Origin: Euborellia annulipes
Taxonomy: Eukaryota; Arthropoda; Insecta; Dermaptera; Anisolabididae
Assembly (NCBI GenBank): GCA_023213315.1
Contig: JAKCPI010005491.1
Location: forward strand, 1-64,000
Direction of reading: 5' to 3'
DNA: 64,000 nucleotides
Shown: piece by piece, positions 1 through 10,791 of the stretch
Numbering within the stretch: position 1 is the stretch's first letter
Layout of the letters: the number at the start of each line of letters is the position of its first letter
Translations under genes and position numbers: made by a program
The notes under the pieces: model-generated
Database searches by the model: none
What the model was told of the DNA's origin: nothing
The model's input: the letters and a program-made list of their open reading frames with translations, nothing else

Positions 1-456
1 GACTATCGGTAAGAAGCATTTTGGAAGGAATTCTGAAAATAAAAAGGAAAAAATATTTATAATTATCAAACAAAAGTGAAATATATTTAAACTAAAAAAA
101 TAAATAAATTTGAATTTATCAAAGCTCACCTTAATTAATGATATCTAATCACTCTGCCTTTTCTTTGAAGCTTTCGGGCTTAAAACAGCTCAAGTTTCTG
201 TTTTTCTTTTTTAGAAAAGATTGAGTCCACCCGGAGCTTAGAATCAGCAGATAAGTTCTTTGTCCAAAACACGTGATGTATTTTCTCTCCTTCTTAAATA
301 CATTATTTATATGATCGATGAATGTTGTCCAAGCATTTCAGTCGAGAAGTTGTTCGGTCGAAATCACACCTAAAATTAAAAATAAATTAATCTTTAAATT
401 TCATTATCTTTAATTTGAATCCAGAAATGTGAAAATGAAATTTGTATTAATCTAGT

Positions 457-896
457 CATTTAAGGTAATAATGAAGAATAAGTGTTGGCAAATAAATTGA
501 AACAATTGTATTTGTTTACGAATAAAGGTGGGATGTTTAATTTTTAAGCTTTTATTTAAGCATCTTCCGGCCTTAGGTCATTGAGAATTTATTGGAGGTG
601 ATTTTGCATTATATATATATTACCCCGAATCGACGAAATTGTTTATTTCATGAAATCGGCAAAATTTTGCCGTTTTTGTGAATTCGGCAAGCCCTCTGCC
701 GATTTCACGAATTAGGCATTATTTTTTCTTAGTTTTGCCCATTTCACGAAAAAAGCAGCGTAACATATATATAATGCAAAATATCCTCCAATAAATTTGC
801 AATGTCTGAAGAGGCTTAAATAAAAGCGAAAAAGCCTAAAAAAACAATTGTTTAAATTTGTTTGCCGAAGCTGCATTTCTCATCATTACCTTACAT
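457..896. repeat. Imperfect inverted repeat (foldback), about 440 bp
   Basis: The left arm begins with TTTAAGGTAATAATGA and the right arm ends with its complement (CATCATTACCTTA). Further paired segments are TTATTGGAGG/CCTCCAATAA and GCATTATATATAT/ATATATATAATGC. The core carries several TTTCACGAA/CGGCAAAATTTTGCCG segments. The element sits inside a copy of the exon-like tandem unit. No open frame is visible. Confidence 0.6.
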
Positions 897-1582
897 AAAT
901 TACACCGGGCAGATTGTTAACGGACAGCGAAATCAAGATTTTTGTGAAGGGACTCATATAGAAAGTTAGTATAATGTATAAACCATATAGATTAGTAGAA
1001 AAAAAGTCCACACAAAAAATAAATTTAGTTGATTTGGTATTTTTTAATTAGAATCAAACTTCTCTCCTAGCCTGATAAGAAAAAGTTATTTGAGTGTAAG
1101 ATAATTTATATTATATGAAGTAAGATAAATATAAAAATGAAATTTTTTACTTCCTTTTGTCAATTAAAATATGTTTTCATTAAAATGTGATTTGATAAAT
1201 AAAATAAATAAATAAGAGTTGATTTGAATTTTTTCAGATTTGTTGATCCAAATAGCCTAAGGTTAAGGACCCCCTTAAACTTTATCAAATTCTTTAAACT
1301 AATCCAAATTATTATATTTGAGGATATTAATTTATTTGATTTAGAAATATTTTTCTTAAAGAATTTGTCCCCAACACAGAGTTAATTTAAAATAACAAAA
1401 TTGATCTCTTTTTTTTATTTCATTTTTTTTTATGAATGTCAATCAATATCAATAATGTTTACCTTTTTTAATAATATTCATTCACTCTGCATTTTCTTTG
1501 AAACATTGTCTTGAAACAGCTTTCTCTTTTTTAAATCCAGTCGATAATTGCATTTCAATTTAGGCCATTTCGTTTCATTAGT

Positions 1583-3110
1583 CATATATATATATGGGGC
1601 ATTCCACGCCAACTCGACCACTTCTGAACCCGACCATTTTTGATTTGGCTGAAACTTTGTCATCTTTTGTACCCTATTGAAAACGTGTCTGAGAATTTTT
1701 CAGATTTTTCGACCCAGCCAAAAAAAACTTATAGCATTTTCAAAAAACATCGATTTTTTTTTCAAATAACCGTAAAACTGTCAAAAATTAACTTATCGGG
1801 ACGATTTTTTTTTTGAAATTTTTGTCTTTAAATGTACTTTTCAGAAATAAATATGACAAAATTTTACAGATTCATCTTGAACGTTTTTTTTGACATTTTC
1901 GGAAAAAAACAAAAATTTCGGGATGAATGACACTTTTTTTTTTAATTTTTTTTTTATAAAAAACTTTGATTTTTTCTACAAATGCTCTGAAAATTTCAGA
2001 GTGGGATTATTTCGCGTTCTATTTTTTTTTATTTTTTGAAAAAAATTTTTTTTTTTCTCCGCTTATTTATCATGACGGTGCTCTTAAATTCTTCCAGGAC
2101 TGCCCGAGATTCTAGAAAATTGAAGAAAAATAATAATAATAATAGTTAGAGGTGATGAAAATCGAGAAAATTCCATTTATCCTGAAAAATTTAGAAATTA
2201 GTTGTGTATTCAACTACTGAAGAATTTGAAGCGTCAAGTAAAAGCTTAGAAACATGGGCGTAACTAGGGGGTGCCAGGGGGCCTAGCCCTCCACAGAAAG
2301 CTCCTTGCCCCAAGAAAAATTAAAGGGGGGCCATGGGACCAGCCATCTTCCGGTGGGCCTGGAAAGCCCCATATTTTTTCAATTTTTCTTGGGGCAAGGA
2401 GCTTTTGGGAGGGCCAGGCCCCCGGCACCCCCTAGTTACGCCCATGTTTCTAAGCTTTTACTTGACGCTTCAAATTCTTCAGTAGTTGAATACACAACTA
2501 ATTTCTAATTTTTCAGGATAAATGGAATTTTCTCGATTTTCATCACCCCTAACTATTATTATTATTATTTTTCTTCACTTTTCTAGAATCTCAGTCAATC
2601 CTGGAAGAATTTAAGAGCACCGTCATGATAAATAAGCGGAGAAAAAAAAAAATTTTTTTCAAAATAAAAAAAAATAGAACGCGAAATAATCCCACTCTGA
2701 AATTTTCAGAGCATTTGTAGAAAAATCAAAGTTTTTTATAAAAAAAACAAAATTAAAAAAAAAGTGTCATTCATCCCGAAATTTTTGTTTTTTTCCGAAA
2801 ATGTCAAAAAAACGTTTAAGATGAATCTGTAAAATTTTGTCATATTTTTTTCTGAAAAGTACATTTAAAGACAAAATTTCAAAAAAAAATCGTCCCGATA
2901 AGTTAATTTTTGACAGTTTTACGGTTATTTAAAAAAAAATCGATGTTTTTTGAAAATGCTATAAGTTTTTTTTGGCTGGGTCGAAAAATCTGAAAAAATT
3001 CTCAGACACGTTTTCAATAGGGTACAAAAAGATGACAAAGTTTCAGCCAAATCAAAAATGGTCGGGTTCAAAAGTGGTCGAGTTGGCGTGGAATGCCCCA
3101 TATATATATG
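1583..3110. repeat. Large near-perfect palindrome, about 1.53 kb
   Basis: The sequence starting ATATATGGGGCATTCCACGC at the left is answered by its reverse complement ending at 3110. The symmetry continues through both 760-bp arms: GAAAACGTGTCTGAG versus CTCAGACACGTTTTC, and GCTTATTTATCATGACGG versus CCGTCATGATAAATAAGC. Arms differ by scattered substitutions and A/T-run length changes, a few percent by eye, so they are not trivial copies of one read. Both ends lie in short TA runs. The palindrome interrupts one block of the exon-like array. A short hAT-like palindrome (2253-2446) sits at its exact centre. Confidence 0.9.
2253..2446. mobile_element. hAT-like palindromic MITE at the palindrome centre
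   Basis: It begins CATGGGCGTAACTAGG and ends CCTAGTTACGCCCATG. The same termini occur at 18917-19079 and 51125-51245, where exact 8-bp target duplications flank them. Here the flanks are CTTAGAAA on the left and TTTCTAAG on the right. These are reverse complements, not direct repeats, so there is no target duplication. The inverted duplication therefore probably turned inside this element. Confidence 0.7.
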
Positions 3111-3768
3111 ATTGATGGATGTTGTGTTCTCTCAGATGTGTAAGCATATGAGTTGAAGAGTTGTTTGATCCAAATCAAATCTGAAATTAAAAATAAATAA
3201 AATTATTTAGAGTGATTAAAATTAATTTAAAAATCGAAAGGTTAGGAAAAGATTCAATGAAATTGACTAATTTTGCCTGGATGACATTTGAAAAAATTCA
3301 AAAATGATTTATAAAAATACTCGAAGAAAATAAGTCAAAGAAAAATAAAGAAATTGAGATTAAATTATCTGTTTTAATGTGGATTTTTCCCTATTCATTC
3401 CTCATTATCATGACTCTTACTTTTTAACATTTATATTTTTTTATGTTTAAGAATAAAATAAAATTTAAAGTGAAATTTAAACCCTTGGCCCATCTTGCTA
3501 TCTACACCCAACAGTTTCTAATAATAATTAGTATTAGTGAAAAAATAGAGCGAATAAAATAAATAATAAACTCACAAAGAAACAAGATGAAATGAAGGTG
3601 AATTAACCAGGATTGAGGATGTTAAGCTGCATCTTGGAGACATTTCTGAAAATAAAAAGAAACAATCTAATTATCAATTGAAAGAGAATTCATATTATTT
3701 ATATTAAATGAAGTAAAGAAATATAAATTCCTATTGTCAATTAAAATAATGTTTTACTTAAAATATTT

Positions 3769-4831
3769 GATCAAGGGCAATCCTCTGTTATGGGGCCCAA
3801 ATGTGGGGTTCCAGAATGGTTGGAAGGGTGGAGTTGGCCTTTAAGTATTTCTTCAAAAGAATCTTCAACCTCCCCAAATATACTCCTGATTATATTGTTT
3901 ATTTGGAGAGTGACGTGCCCCCTACTTTTCTATACACTTTTAAACTCCATCTGAAATATATATATAGATGTTTGGATCTACCAAGCGATAGATATCCGGC
4001 CATTCTTGCTAGGGAAATAATAAAAAGAAAGATTTTTTGGTATAATGATTGGAAAGATATCGCTGAGTCACACTCGATACCATTGAGCGATCTATTAGAA
4101 AAAAAAATAACTGTGGCACAAACGCTAGAAATAATTAAAACTAAGTTGTTGGGCAATTGTATGGCCAAAGCACAAAATAGTAGAAACCACTCCATGTACA
4201 AAGAATTAGACCTAAGTTTTAAAATAATTAACAGTAATTGTGACTCGCAAACCATTTCCTGGATAATTAAAATTAGGGGAGAACTCCTTTACTTAAACAA
4301 ATACACATGCAAGAGTGAGACAAAAATATGTTCACTCTGTAACATGAATGTAGAGGAAGATGTGCTTCATTTTGTGGGCGAATGTCCAATCTTTAGAAAT
4401 TTTAGATTGTTGTACCTAAACGATGAATTTTTAAATCTGGAAGACATTAAAGGCTATTTAAATGAAAATAATATTAATAACATCAGCAGATTTATCAAAT
4501 ACTGTAAAAGTGCGTGAAATTACAGACACTTTTTGACCCGTCAATTTAATAACTAATAAGAGGCATTTAATTATAATAATTCATTATATATTCCTTTGTT
4601 TTGTTTGTTTATTTATTTATTTATTTTTTTCTTCTTCTTTTGATGATCTGTTTGTTTTTGATTTTGTATACTTTTTTTGTTGTTTTTTTTTTTTTTTTTT
4701 CCTGTAAGCGACTCTCCACGACGGCCAACCCGGCCAGGGGAAAGATGTCTTAGGGCTGTATGGCAAGTTCTTTTTATGTAAAATGTTAAAAAGAAGAATA
4801 AACACGTTTATTATTATTATTATTATTATTA
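3769..4831 (+). mobile_element. 5'-truncated non-LTR retrotransposon (LINE)
   Basis: A LINE 3' end flanked by a 15-bp direct repeat TTACTTAAAATATTT (3754-3768 and 4832-4846), the target-site duplication. It contains the C-terminal part of a reverse transcriptase ORF, a 3' UTR of about 310 bp, and a tail of (ATT)n repeats (about 4810-4831), as in Jockey/CR1-like families. The target is the exon-like tandem unit: the same sequence without insertion is seen near 1166-1206. 5' truncation is typical of target-primed reverse transcription. Confidence 0.85.
3780..4517 (+). pseudogene. LINE reverse transcriptase, C-terminal fragment
   Basis: The open frame begins abruptly inside the protein with ILCYGAQMWG, the segment after the polymerase palm in LINE ORF2 proteins, then VELAFKYFFKRIFNLPKYTP, the usual thumb/connection signature. 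Near the C-terminus is a zinc-knuckle-like motif, CSLCNMNVEEDVLHFVGEC, the CCHC pattern found downstream of LINE reverse transcriptases. The frame runs intact to a TGA at 4515-4517. Catalytic motifs (YXDD) and the endonuclease are absent, so this copy cannot move by itself. The first Met (3801) is internal to the ancestral protein and is not a real start. Confidence 0.85.
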
Positions 4832-5081
4832 TTACTTAAAATATTTTCATTAAAACGAGATTTGATAAATAAAATAGAGTTGATTTCAGATTTGTTGATC
4901 CAAATAGTCCCTTAAACTTTATTATATTTGATTTAGAAATGTTTTTTTTTTTTTTAAGAATTTGTCCCCTACAACACCGAGTTAATTTTAAATAACAAAA
5001 TTGATCTCGTCTTGAAACAGCTCTCTCTTTTTTAAATCCAGTCGATAATTGCATTTCAATTCAGGCCATTTCGTTTCATTA

Positions 5082-5084
<3 letters not shown>

Positions 5085-5126
<42 letters not shown>
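5085..5126. repeat. (TA)n microsatellite
   Basis: A pure TA tract replaces the remainder of an exon-like block. TA tracts like this border many of the inverted repeats in the window. Confidence 0.95.
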
Positions 5127-5129
<3 letters not shown>

Positions 5130-5194
5130 GTGTCCCTTATTTTTCGATTTTTATTTTTTTTTAGTTATACCCTTACATATTCCATCAATATCTC

Positions 5195-5262
5195 GACATG
5201 GAATTTTTGACATGAATCCAATACTTTCTTACTAAATATATATAGGTAAGAGAAAGTAAAAA
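5195..5262 (-). repeat. End of dispersed repeat with AAAGTAAGAGAAAG-type terminus
   Basis: The block TCGACATGGAATTTTTGACA followed by TACTTTCTTAC...GGTAAGAGAAAGTA is one end of a family also seen at about 22255-22385, 33185-33560, 37985-38090 and 44500-44895. Only a short end survives here. Confidence 0.5.
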
Positions 5263-5671
5263 GAAAATGAATAAAAAAAATTGAATTATTAATATAAATG
5301 CCCTCCCATTCATTTCTATAGGACTAATATAGAAAGCAAATCATTTTTTTAATTATAATTAGATATATTTTCTACATTAGAATGTTTCTAGACAAATTGT
5401 AAGAAGAAATTTTTAAATATTTAATAGATAAATTTTTTCATATCGTAATTTTGAAAGACCCTTAAAAATCATCTCTTATTAAATAAGTATTAGCTAAGTA
5501 GGATACACTTATCTTTTTATTCTAACTTTAAATACTTTCCTATGGTGTAGATCTATATTTTCTCGAAGAGTATAGAAGAGTAAATAAGAAAGTAATTTGC
5601 CCCCTCCAACCCTCTCGGCATATTTAATTATTAATTGACAAGGGATAAAGAATTGAATGATGTTTATTTAC

Positions 5672-5786
5672 CTGTTAAGAGAGAGGCGGTTGAACCGACG
5701 TGCGTGTTTTTAAGGTCCGAGCCTGACTGAGAGCGAGAGTCTCTGGAAGCGGAGTCATCGATCGTCAAGAGGTGGGGAACGAAAAT
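5672..5786 (-). CDS. Isolated coding-like exon, unknown gene
   Basis: On the minus strand the exon follows CTCGTGTTTTAG and ends at CTTAACAG before GTAAATAA. Only one frame is open across all 38 codons, entering in phase 0 and leaving in phase 1. The peptide begins IFVPHLLTIDDSASRDSRSQ and is rich in Ser, Asp and Arg. Base composition is clearly more GC-rich than the flanks. I recognise no domain. Neighbouring exons are not established. The exon-like block at 3608-3645 would accept phase 1, but the upstream strong donor at 7280 would create a stop if joined directly. It could be an exon of a gene running off the left edge, or a chance open stretch in a repeat. Confidence 0.4.
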
Positions 5787-6236
5787 CTAAAACACGAGAT
5801 AATAAATAAAAAATTATTTAATATGCCAGCACATTTATTTAAATTATCAACTAATGAACTATGGAAAATATATATCAATATATAAAAATAAAATCATTTG
5901 TCTCCCTCCCTCTAAATATTGTAGAGTGGGAGGGGGGGGGGGGGGGTAAATAAAAAAAAAATCACCAATAGTAAATATTAGACAATTAAGAAATTTTGTA
6001 AATTTTTTTTCTGTACTTTGTCATACAATGGGTCTATCCAAATTAATTGATAATTCTATTTGGGATTTTATATAATTAATTTTAGAGCAAAAGTCTCTTA
6101 TTTTCGGAAAAAAGTCGCCTTAAAAGTCTATTCTTTTCTAGCCAAATAGTCGCTAAAAAGTCTCTGTCAAATTTAACAATTAATAATATGAGGAAGTAAA
6201 AGAAATAGAGATTTTATCTCTCGATAACCGAAATAT

Positions 6237-6413
6237 TTTTTTTTTTAATTAAGGTCTGTTTTTTCGTCATCTAAGGCCTTTAGACCCCATCCCTATTCAA
6301 ATGATTGGTAGTCAATTCAAATGAAATAAATTTTTCTGGCTAGGGACGGGAAGCAAACCCGGGACCCCGGCGCGACAAGCTAGTGTCTTCTCTCTGAGCT
6401 TCGGATCATGAGC
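6237..6413 (-). mobile_element. tRNA-derived SINE with 13-bp target duplication
   Basis: Direct repeats ATAACCGAAATAT flank it (6224-6236 and 6414-6426). On the minus strand it starts with a tRNA-like head containing an A-box-like AGCTCAGAGAGAAG and a B-box-like GGGTTTGCTTCCC. It continues through a unique body and ends in a poly(A) tail, seen as T10 at its low-coordinate end. A second copy lies at 48303-48480. Internal pol III promoter boxes, A tail and target duplication together define a SINE. Confidence 0.8.
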
Positions 6414-6826
6414 ATAACCGAAATATGGCAGAGTTCCTTAGAATTTAATTAAATAAACAAAAAAATTTAATGGCTGAAAATATGGAAGGATGTGGAAGTG
6501 CAGGCAGCCAAAAATAAAATACTCTCTGTGAATATTCAAACCCCCATCATTATTTGATTGTATCTAGACCTATGAAAATAGCAAATTTTAATATTAGAAA
6601 AACTTTCAAACTCATATATCATCATATTATTTAATTAAATAAAATAAGTAGTAGAATAAAATACCAACTAAGACTTACTGTTATATATAATTATAGAGAC
6701 TCAACACTCTCTCAATAGATTTGTTCACTGAGGATGGATGGATAAATTTTGCCCGAAACATTTGAACATTCACAGAGAATCGAGAGTGTTTTATTTATGG
6801 TTAATGCCCTTCAACACCCTTCCATA

Positions 6827-7104
6827 AATATATATCGCCTGCTGAGAATCATAGTGGCGAAAGTCCGAAAATTCAATTTTTGAGCTAAGCCTACCAAAAG
6901 TTGCTAAAACGTCTTCTCTTTTGAGTGCTAAAGTGGCGAAAATATATTTCCATTCTTTGCCATTGATTCTGGCCTATTCGTTTGTTGCCCGGCTATTTAA
7001 ATGTAGGCCTATCTATATGTTTATAAAACTTTCAAACGCCTTTTCTTTAATTGTTGAATTTCAGACTTTCGCCACCATGATTATCAGCAGGCGATATATA
7101 TATA
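6827..7104. repeat. Inverted repeat with TATATCGCCTGCTGA ends
   Basis: The left end ATATATATCGCCTGCTGAGA...TAGTGGCGAAAGTC is matched by GACTTTCGCCACCATGATTA...GCAGGCGATATATATA on the right. The middle is single-copy-like. No credible coding content. Confidence 0.6.
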
Positions 7105-7115
7105 CATACCAGGTA

Positions 7116-7245
7116 TGTGACCGTCCACATGAAAAGATACCAAATCTTCACTGGGCTAAATTTTCAAGAGAGCCCATTTACTAAAAAAGTTCAAAAAAAT
7201 CTATTTTTTTTTTTTTTTTTATTACTGTTCGTGTGGACGGTCACA
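7116..7245. mobile_element. mariner-type MITE, about 130 bp
   Basis: Terminal inverted repeats TGTGACCGTCCACATGAA / TTCGTGTGGACGGTCACA are bounded on both sides by TA, the Tc1/mariner target duplication. The interior ends in a long T run (7203-7220). Too short to encode a transposase. Confidence 0.75.
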
Positions 7246-7279
7246 TATGATACTGGAAAGGTAAGAAAATAAATAAACT

Positions 7280-7690
7280 CACCAGATGAGAATAACAAGA
7301 ATTGCAGATTGACTTCCTCTTCGCTTCTCGTAGTCGTAAACGTCAAGTTGACGTGTCATGGTCATTGGAAAGATCGTTCTTGCATCGGTCAGACGCCATT
7401 CCTCTCTATTCAACGCCCTCGGTTTCGAAACCGGAAGCGGACTGCCTGTGAATGATTTCAACTGGTCGATCCAAGGTTATCTGCGTGGTTTTTTCCCTGA
7501 ACTTTGCTTTGCTCTCTATAATGATCTTATCGAGGCCGATTTCTCTGAGAATTATGCAGGATTCGATCGGAAACAATTGCCTCCAGGCTCATTTCCACCC
7601 CCAGCTCCTCGAGGATAGAGCTATTGGTGCGATGGGCCGCCCAACGAATCCTGAGCAGTCGTCTCCAGCGCCACATTTACTGGTAAAAGG
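7280..7690 (-). pseudogene. LINE reverse transcriptase C-terminal remnant
   Basis: Translated on the minus strand from about 7680, the peptide reads MWRWRRLLRIRWAAHRTNSS followed by ILEELGVE...IVSDRIL. This is the signature downstream of the polymerase in many LINE ORF2 proteins. After frame breaks near 7470-7540 it resumes with SPLPVSKPRALNREEWRL and ends with RQLDVYDYEKRRGS near 7290. The block is distinctly GC-richer than its surroundings, as expected for a transferred or recently arrived element. At its low-coordinate end it runs into CTG-GTGAGT, a strong donor on the same strand, so exonisation is conceivable. Earlier ATGs on either strand are incidental. Confidence 0.6.
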
Positions 7691-7877
7691 CGTTTATGCG
7701 GTCTTGGTTTTTTCTTAGAACACGTCTCGGACCTATACAAAAAGATGGAAAAGATCAGTGTTTGCAGCAGTCTAATTTTACTTGCTTTACCTACTACTTA
7801 CTACACGGAGTTAATTTAAAATAAAAAATTCGTATTTAAACTTTCTACCGTGGGCTCTTGTTGAAACATTATTATAA

Positions 7878-8072
7878 TGAGGTGTTCACTCAATTATGAG
7901 TTGAAAAATATACACTAGGTTATGTGTTTCAAATTATTTATAGGTCATATAGTAAATCACTTGACGCGTTTCGATTTTTACATCATCATCGGAAGTGTTA
8001 TTACTTACTTTGAGTAACAAACACATAACCTAGTGTATATTTTTCAACTCATAGTTGAGTGAACACCTCATA
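7878..8072. repeat. Palindromic Penelope-like block with hammerhead-like motif
   Basis: The arms TGAGGTGTTCACTCAATTAT and its complement enclose a second pair, ACACTAGGTTATGTGTTT / AACACATAACCTAGTGT. The centre, read on the minus strand, contains CCGATGATGATG, a short A loop and ATCGAAACGCGTC. This is one of the window's many motif-stem-GAAAC sequences. Confidence 0.6.
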
Positions 8073-8228
8073 AAAAATTCGTTTCGTTTTTTCATTTTCT
8101 TTCAAATTATTGTATAAGATTATTAAGGTGTACCTTGTTTCATTATATTTCATCTCGCTGCGTTTTCTTTGAAACATTCTGGCTTGAAACAGCTCAAGAT
8201 TTTTCTCTCTCTGAAAATCTCTTGAAAG

Positions 8229-8233
<5 letters not shown>

Positions 8234-8264
<31 letters not shown>
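8234..8264. repeat. (TA)n microsatellite
   Basis: A TA tract within an exon-like block. In the block's minus-strand frame it would translate to alternating Ile-Tyr, so the long open frame here is largely a product of the repeat. Confidence 0.9.
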
Positions 8265-8266
<2 letters not shown>

Positions 8267-8959
8267 GATGATGAGAGATAGTGTTCTCTGCGATCTCCAA
8301 ACATATCAGTTGAAAGGAATGTCTTTTGGTCCGAATCACATCTAAAATAAAAAATTAATTAATTAAATAATTTAATAAAAATTTTTCACTTAAATAATTA
8401 TAAAAAGATTTAAAATATCTGGTACATTTTAATTTAATTTCCACCTTTCTTTCAAATAAAAAAATGAATCATATTTTTTGTTGCTCTCAAAAGACAATTC
8501 AAATTTAAAGATTTCCTTAAAACCAAAGTTACCCTATAAAAATAAATAAATTCAGTTTGATTTTTGATAGTTTAAGAACTGTCGATCAAGAAAAACCCCT
8601 TAAACTTTGTTAAATTCTTTATTTGAATTGATTTAGAAATGTTTTTCTTAAAAGATTAGTCCCTGACGTCCAGTGTAATTTAAAATTAAATAAAAATTCG
8701 TCACGTTTTTATATATTTGTTAATTAAGTCTTACCTTGTTTAATTGCTTGCATTTTCTTTGAAACATTCTGGCTTAAAACTGTTGAATTATTTTCTCTCC
8801 TTTTTTTTTATATACTATCAGTAATTTCATTTCTAATAAGATGAATAAAACAAATAAAATTCTATGTATATATATATATGATGCTGGATATTGTATTCCT
8901 TCTGAGTTCCAAAAACATGCTTTGAAGAGAAGTCTTTTGGTCCAAATAACATCTAAAAT

Positions 8960-10060
8960 GAAAAATAAATAAGCTTAATTCATATAATAAAGTTTTACTT
9001 AAATAATTACAAAAAGATTTAAGATGAAGAAGATGACTAAAATCATTTTAAAACATTGAAGGTAGGTAAAGATTCTGCTTGCATCTAACTTTAAAAATTA
9101 TTTATATAAATACTTCTAAACATGTGAATTAATCTTGAATTTTGAAAAATCCAGTAAATAATAATTTTAAAAACAAAGAATAATTGAAAAATATTTTAAA
9201 ACAAAACACATAATTATTTAAACTAATTAAAAATAAAGGAAAAATAAAAAAATTATTTGTCAAAGTGAAGGAAATAGTGAATGACTTAATAAAACGAATA
9301 ATCTATTTAGTTTATATAATGCAGATATTAATTAAAAATAAATATTAAATAATTAAGAGAATAAAAGAAATGAAAAAATAAATAAAATTGAAAATAAAAT
9401 TTGACAGACAGACAGAAAGGTTATCCTGTTGAAACACGAGTTTAGAATATTTTTAATTATTTAATTTATTGAAAATAATAATCCTGAACCAATTAAATAA
9501 ATATTTAAATGCATTACTGACCTTAAAAAATAGAAATAATTAAGATGAAATATAAATAAGTTAATCTGACGACATGTGAGTAGCCGGTTTAGTTGGCAAA
9601 GTCATGGAAGAGATAAAGAGACGCGGCATTCGCTTGCCTTTTCAATGGAGTCAAAGTCAAAGCAATCGAGCTTCTCGATTTTAACACTTCTATTAAAAAA
9701 AATAATTATAATTTATATAAAAATAATTAAATATAATTTATTCTATTCAAAAAATTAATTTAAATCAATATATAAAATATATTTGAAAACAATTTGTGAA
9801 ATGTCAGATTCTCTCTCATAGGTGCCAAATTTGAAATTTTCTTTTAATTCCCTTAACTTCTATTCACAAATATCCAAATAATAATTAATTCTATTACTCT
9901 TTTTTAAATAGTAAGGAATTTAAATTTAATTTCTAAAATTGACCATAATTGAGATTGGATAAAAAATAGGCAAACAATTTTTTACTTTTTAAAAAGTGAT
10001 ATTTAAAAACAAAATTAATTACTAATAAAGTTGGCAACAACAACGCACTCTTGATGCCTT
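8960..10060. other. AT-rich intergenic DNA, no gene seen
   Basis: Very AT-rich with no convincing ORF. A slightly GC-richer stretch at about 9575-9690 includes TAGTTGGCAAAGTCATGGAA, loosely like 19665-19700 (TCGTTGGCAAAGCTAAAGAG). This could be an old shared repeat or a fossil 5' exon, and I cannot decide. Confidence 0.4.
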
Positions 10061-10068
10061 CTTTTCAT

Positions 10069-10459
10069 CAGAGTTGGCAAGTTTTATCCCGCCGAGTATA
10101 ATACACGGTTTTATACATGTATAAAACTATCGCGGATAAAACTAGGCCGATGTATAAAAGGTATAAAACTGTAAAAAACCAACCTCCTCCCCCTGAAAAA
10201 ACAGCTTAAAAGCTTTTCATATTTTATAATGTTCTAAAGCATTGACGATGTTGTTTGCTTTTTATTTAGTGAATAATATAATCAAAATGTTAATAATTGA
10301 AAAATGAAATTTTATTTGAACTTCCTTTCTCGTCGGGTTTGCGCATGCGCATCCAAGTTTTGTACATTTTATACGTTTAATACATTTTATACGTTTTATA
10401 CAAGTTTTATCCGCAATTTTTGTATAAAACGGCAAAATCGTGTATAAAACCCAACTCTG
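10069..10459. mobile_element. Non-autonomous hAT element, 391 bp
   Basis: Ends are CAGAGTTGGCAAGTTTTAT and ATAAAACCCAACTCTG. It is flanked by exact 8-bp duplications CTTTTCAT (10061-10068 and 10460-10467), diagnostic of hAT elements. The interior has many short repeats of TTTTATAC/GTATAAAA. These subterminal repeats may be transposase-binding sites. No ORF. Confidence 0.85.
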
Positions 10460-10548
10460 CTTTTCATATGTATTATTAATAATGATGCATATGAAAAGAT
10501 TTATGATAAGACATATGTTAATTTATTAATAGTGACAAGTAATTGAAC

Positions 10549-10791
10549 CTTCTTCTTCTGTCCTCGCCTTATTCCTGCGATGCGGGGTCGGCGGACCTCA
10601 CTTTTTCCCTCCAATCCTATCATGCGTTTTGTGACCGGAAAAAATAGGACAGGCCGGCCCGTCGCACGGTCTGACGCCTGTTGAAAAGAGGTAGGAAGAG
10701 ACAGACATACAAAGAACTGAAGGACTGCCTGTCCCAGCTCGGGCAGCTCGTGGTCGCCATCCACGTACCCACAAGATGTGGGCCTCTGAGC
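10549..10791 (-). mobile_element. SINE-like retroposon, (GAA)n-tailed family
   Basis: Flanked by the 17-bp duplication TGACAAGTAATTGAACC (10532-10548 and 10793-10809). On the minus strand it starts GCTCAGAGGCCCACATCTTG, is GC-rich in the middle (GACGGGCCGGCC), and ends with a short GAA tail. Other copies: 17820-18063 (nearly full), 43172-43357 (partial) and 12335-12473 (old). The long target duplication and one-sided tail indicate LINE-driven retroposition. The head does not show a convincing tRNA B box, so its RNA origin is unresolved. Open frames in both full copies are shared by descent and are not evidence of a protein. Confidence 0.7.

Larger units (their letters stand above)
1..8957 (-). 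repeat. Tandem array of exon-like blocks (about 1-kb unit)
   Basis: Related blocks recur at about 130-371, 1462-1590 continuing at 3110-3187, 5015-5084 (partial), 8130-8344 and 8736-8957. Read on the minus strand, the complete blocks open after a pyrimidine-rich tract ending in TTTAG or TTTCAG, begin with a variant of ATGTGATTCGGACC, and end near TTTCAAAGAAAATGCA. They are followed by donor-like GTGAGC, GTAAAC, GTACAC or GTAAGA. Intervening intron-like DNA is also repeated (for example 1190-1410, 4855-5010, 8540-8710). A short second exon-like block recurs at 1-36 and 3608-3645. The ancestral unit is about 1 kb once the insertions at 457-896, 1583-3110 and 3769-4831 are removed. The first codons of four blocks read as similar peptides in the same phase (VIRTK, VIWTK, LIWIK, VISTE), but later stops and TA expansions break most copies. 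It could be a decayed exon array of a minus-strand gene, or a tandem non-coding repeat. Confidence 0.5.

Noticed and set aside
8049..8339. 96-codon minus-strand frame
   Set aside because: Much of it is a TA repeat read as Ile-Tyr, inside one of the exon-like blocks. I describe the block but do not call a protein.
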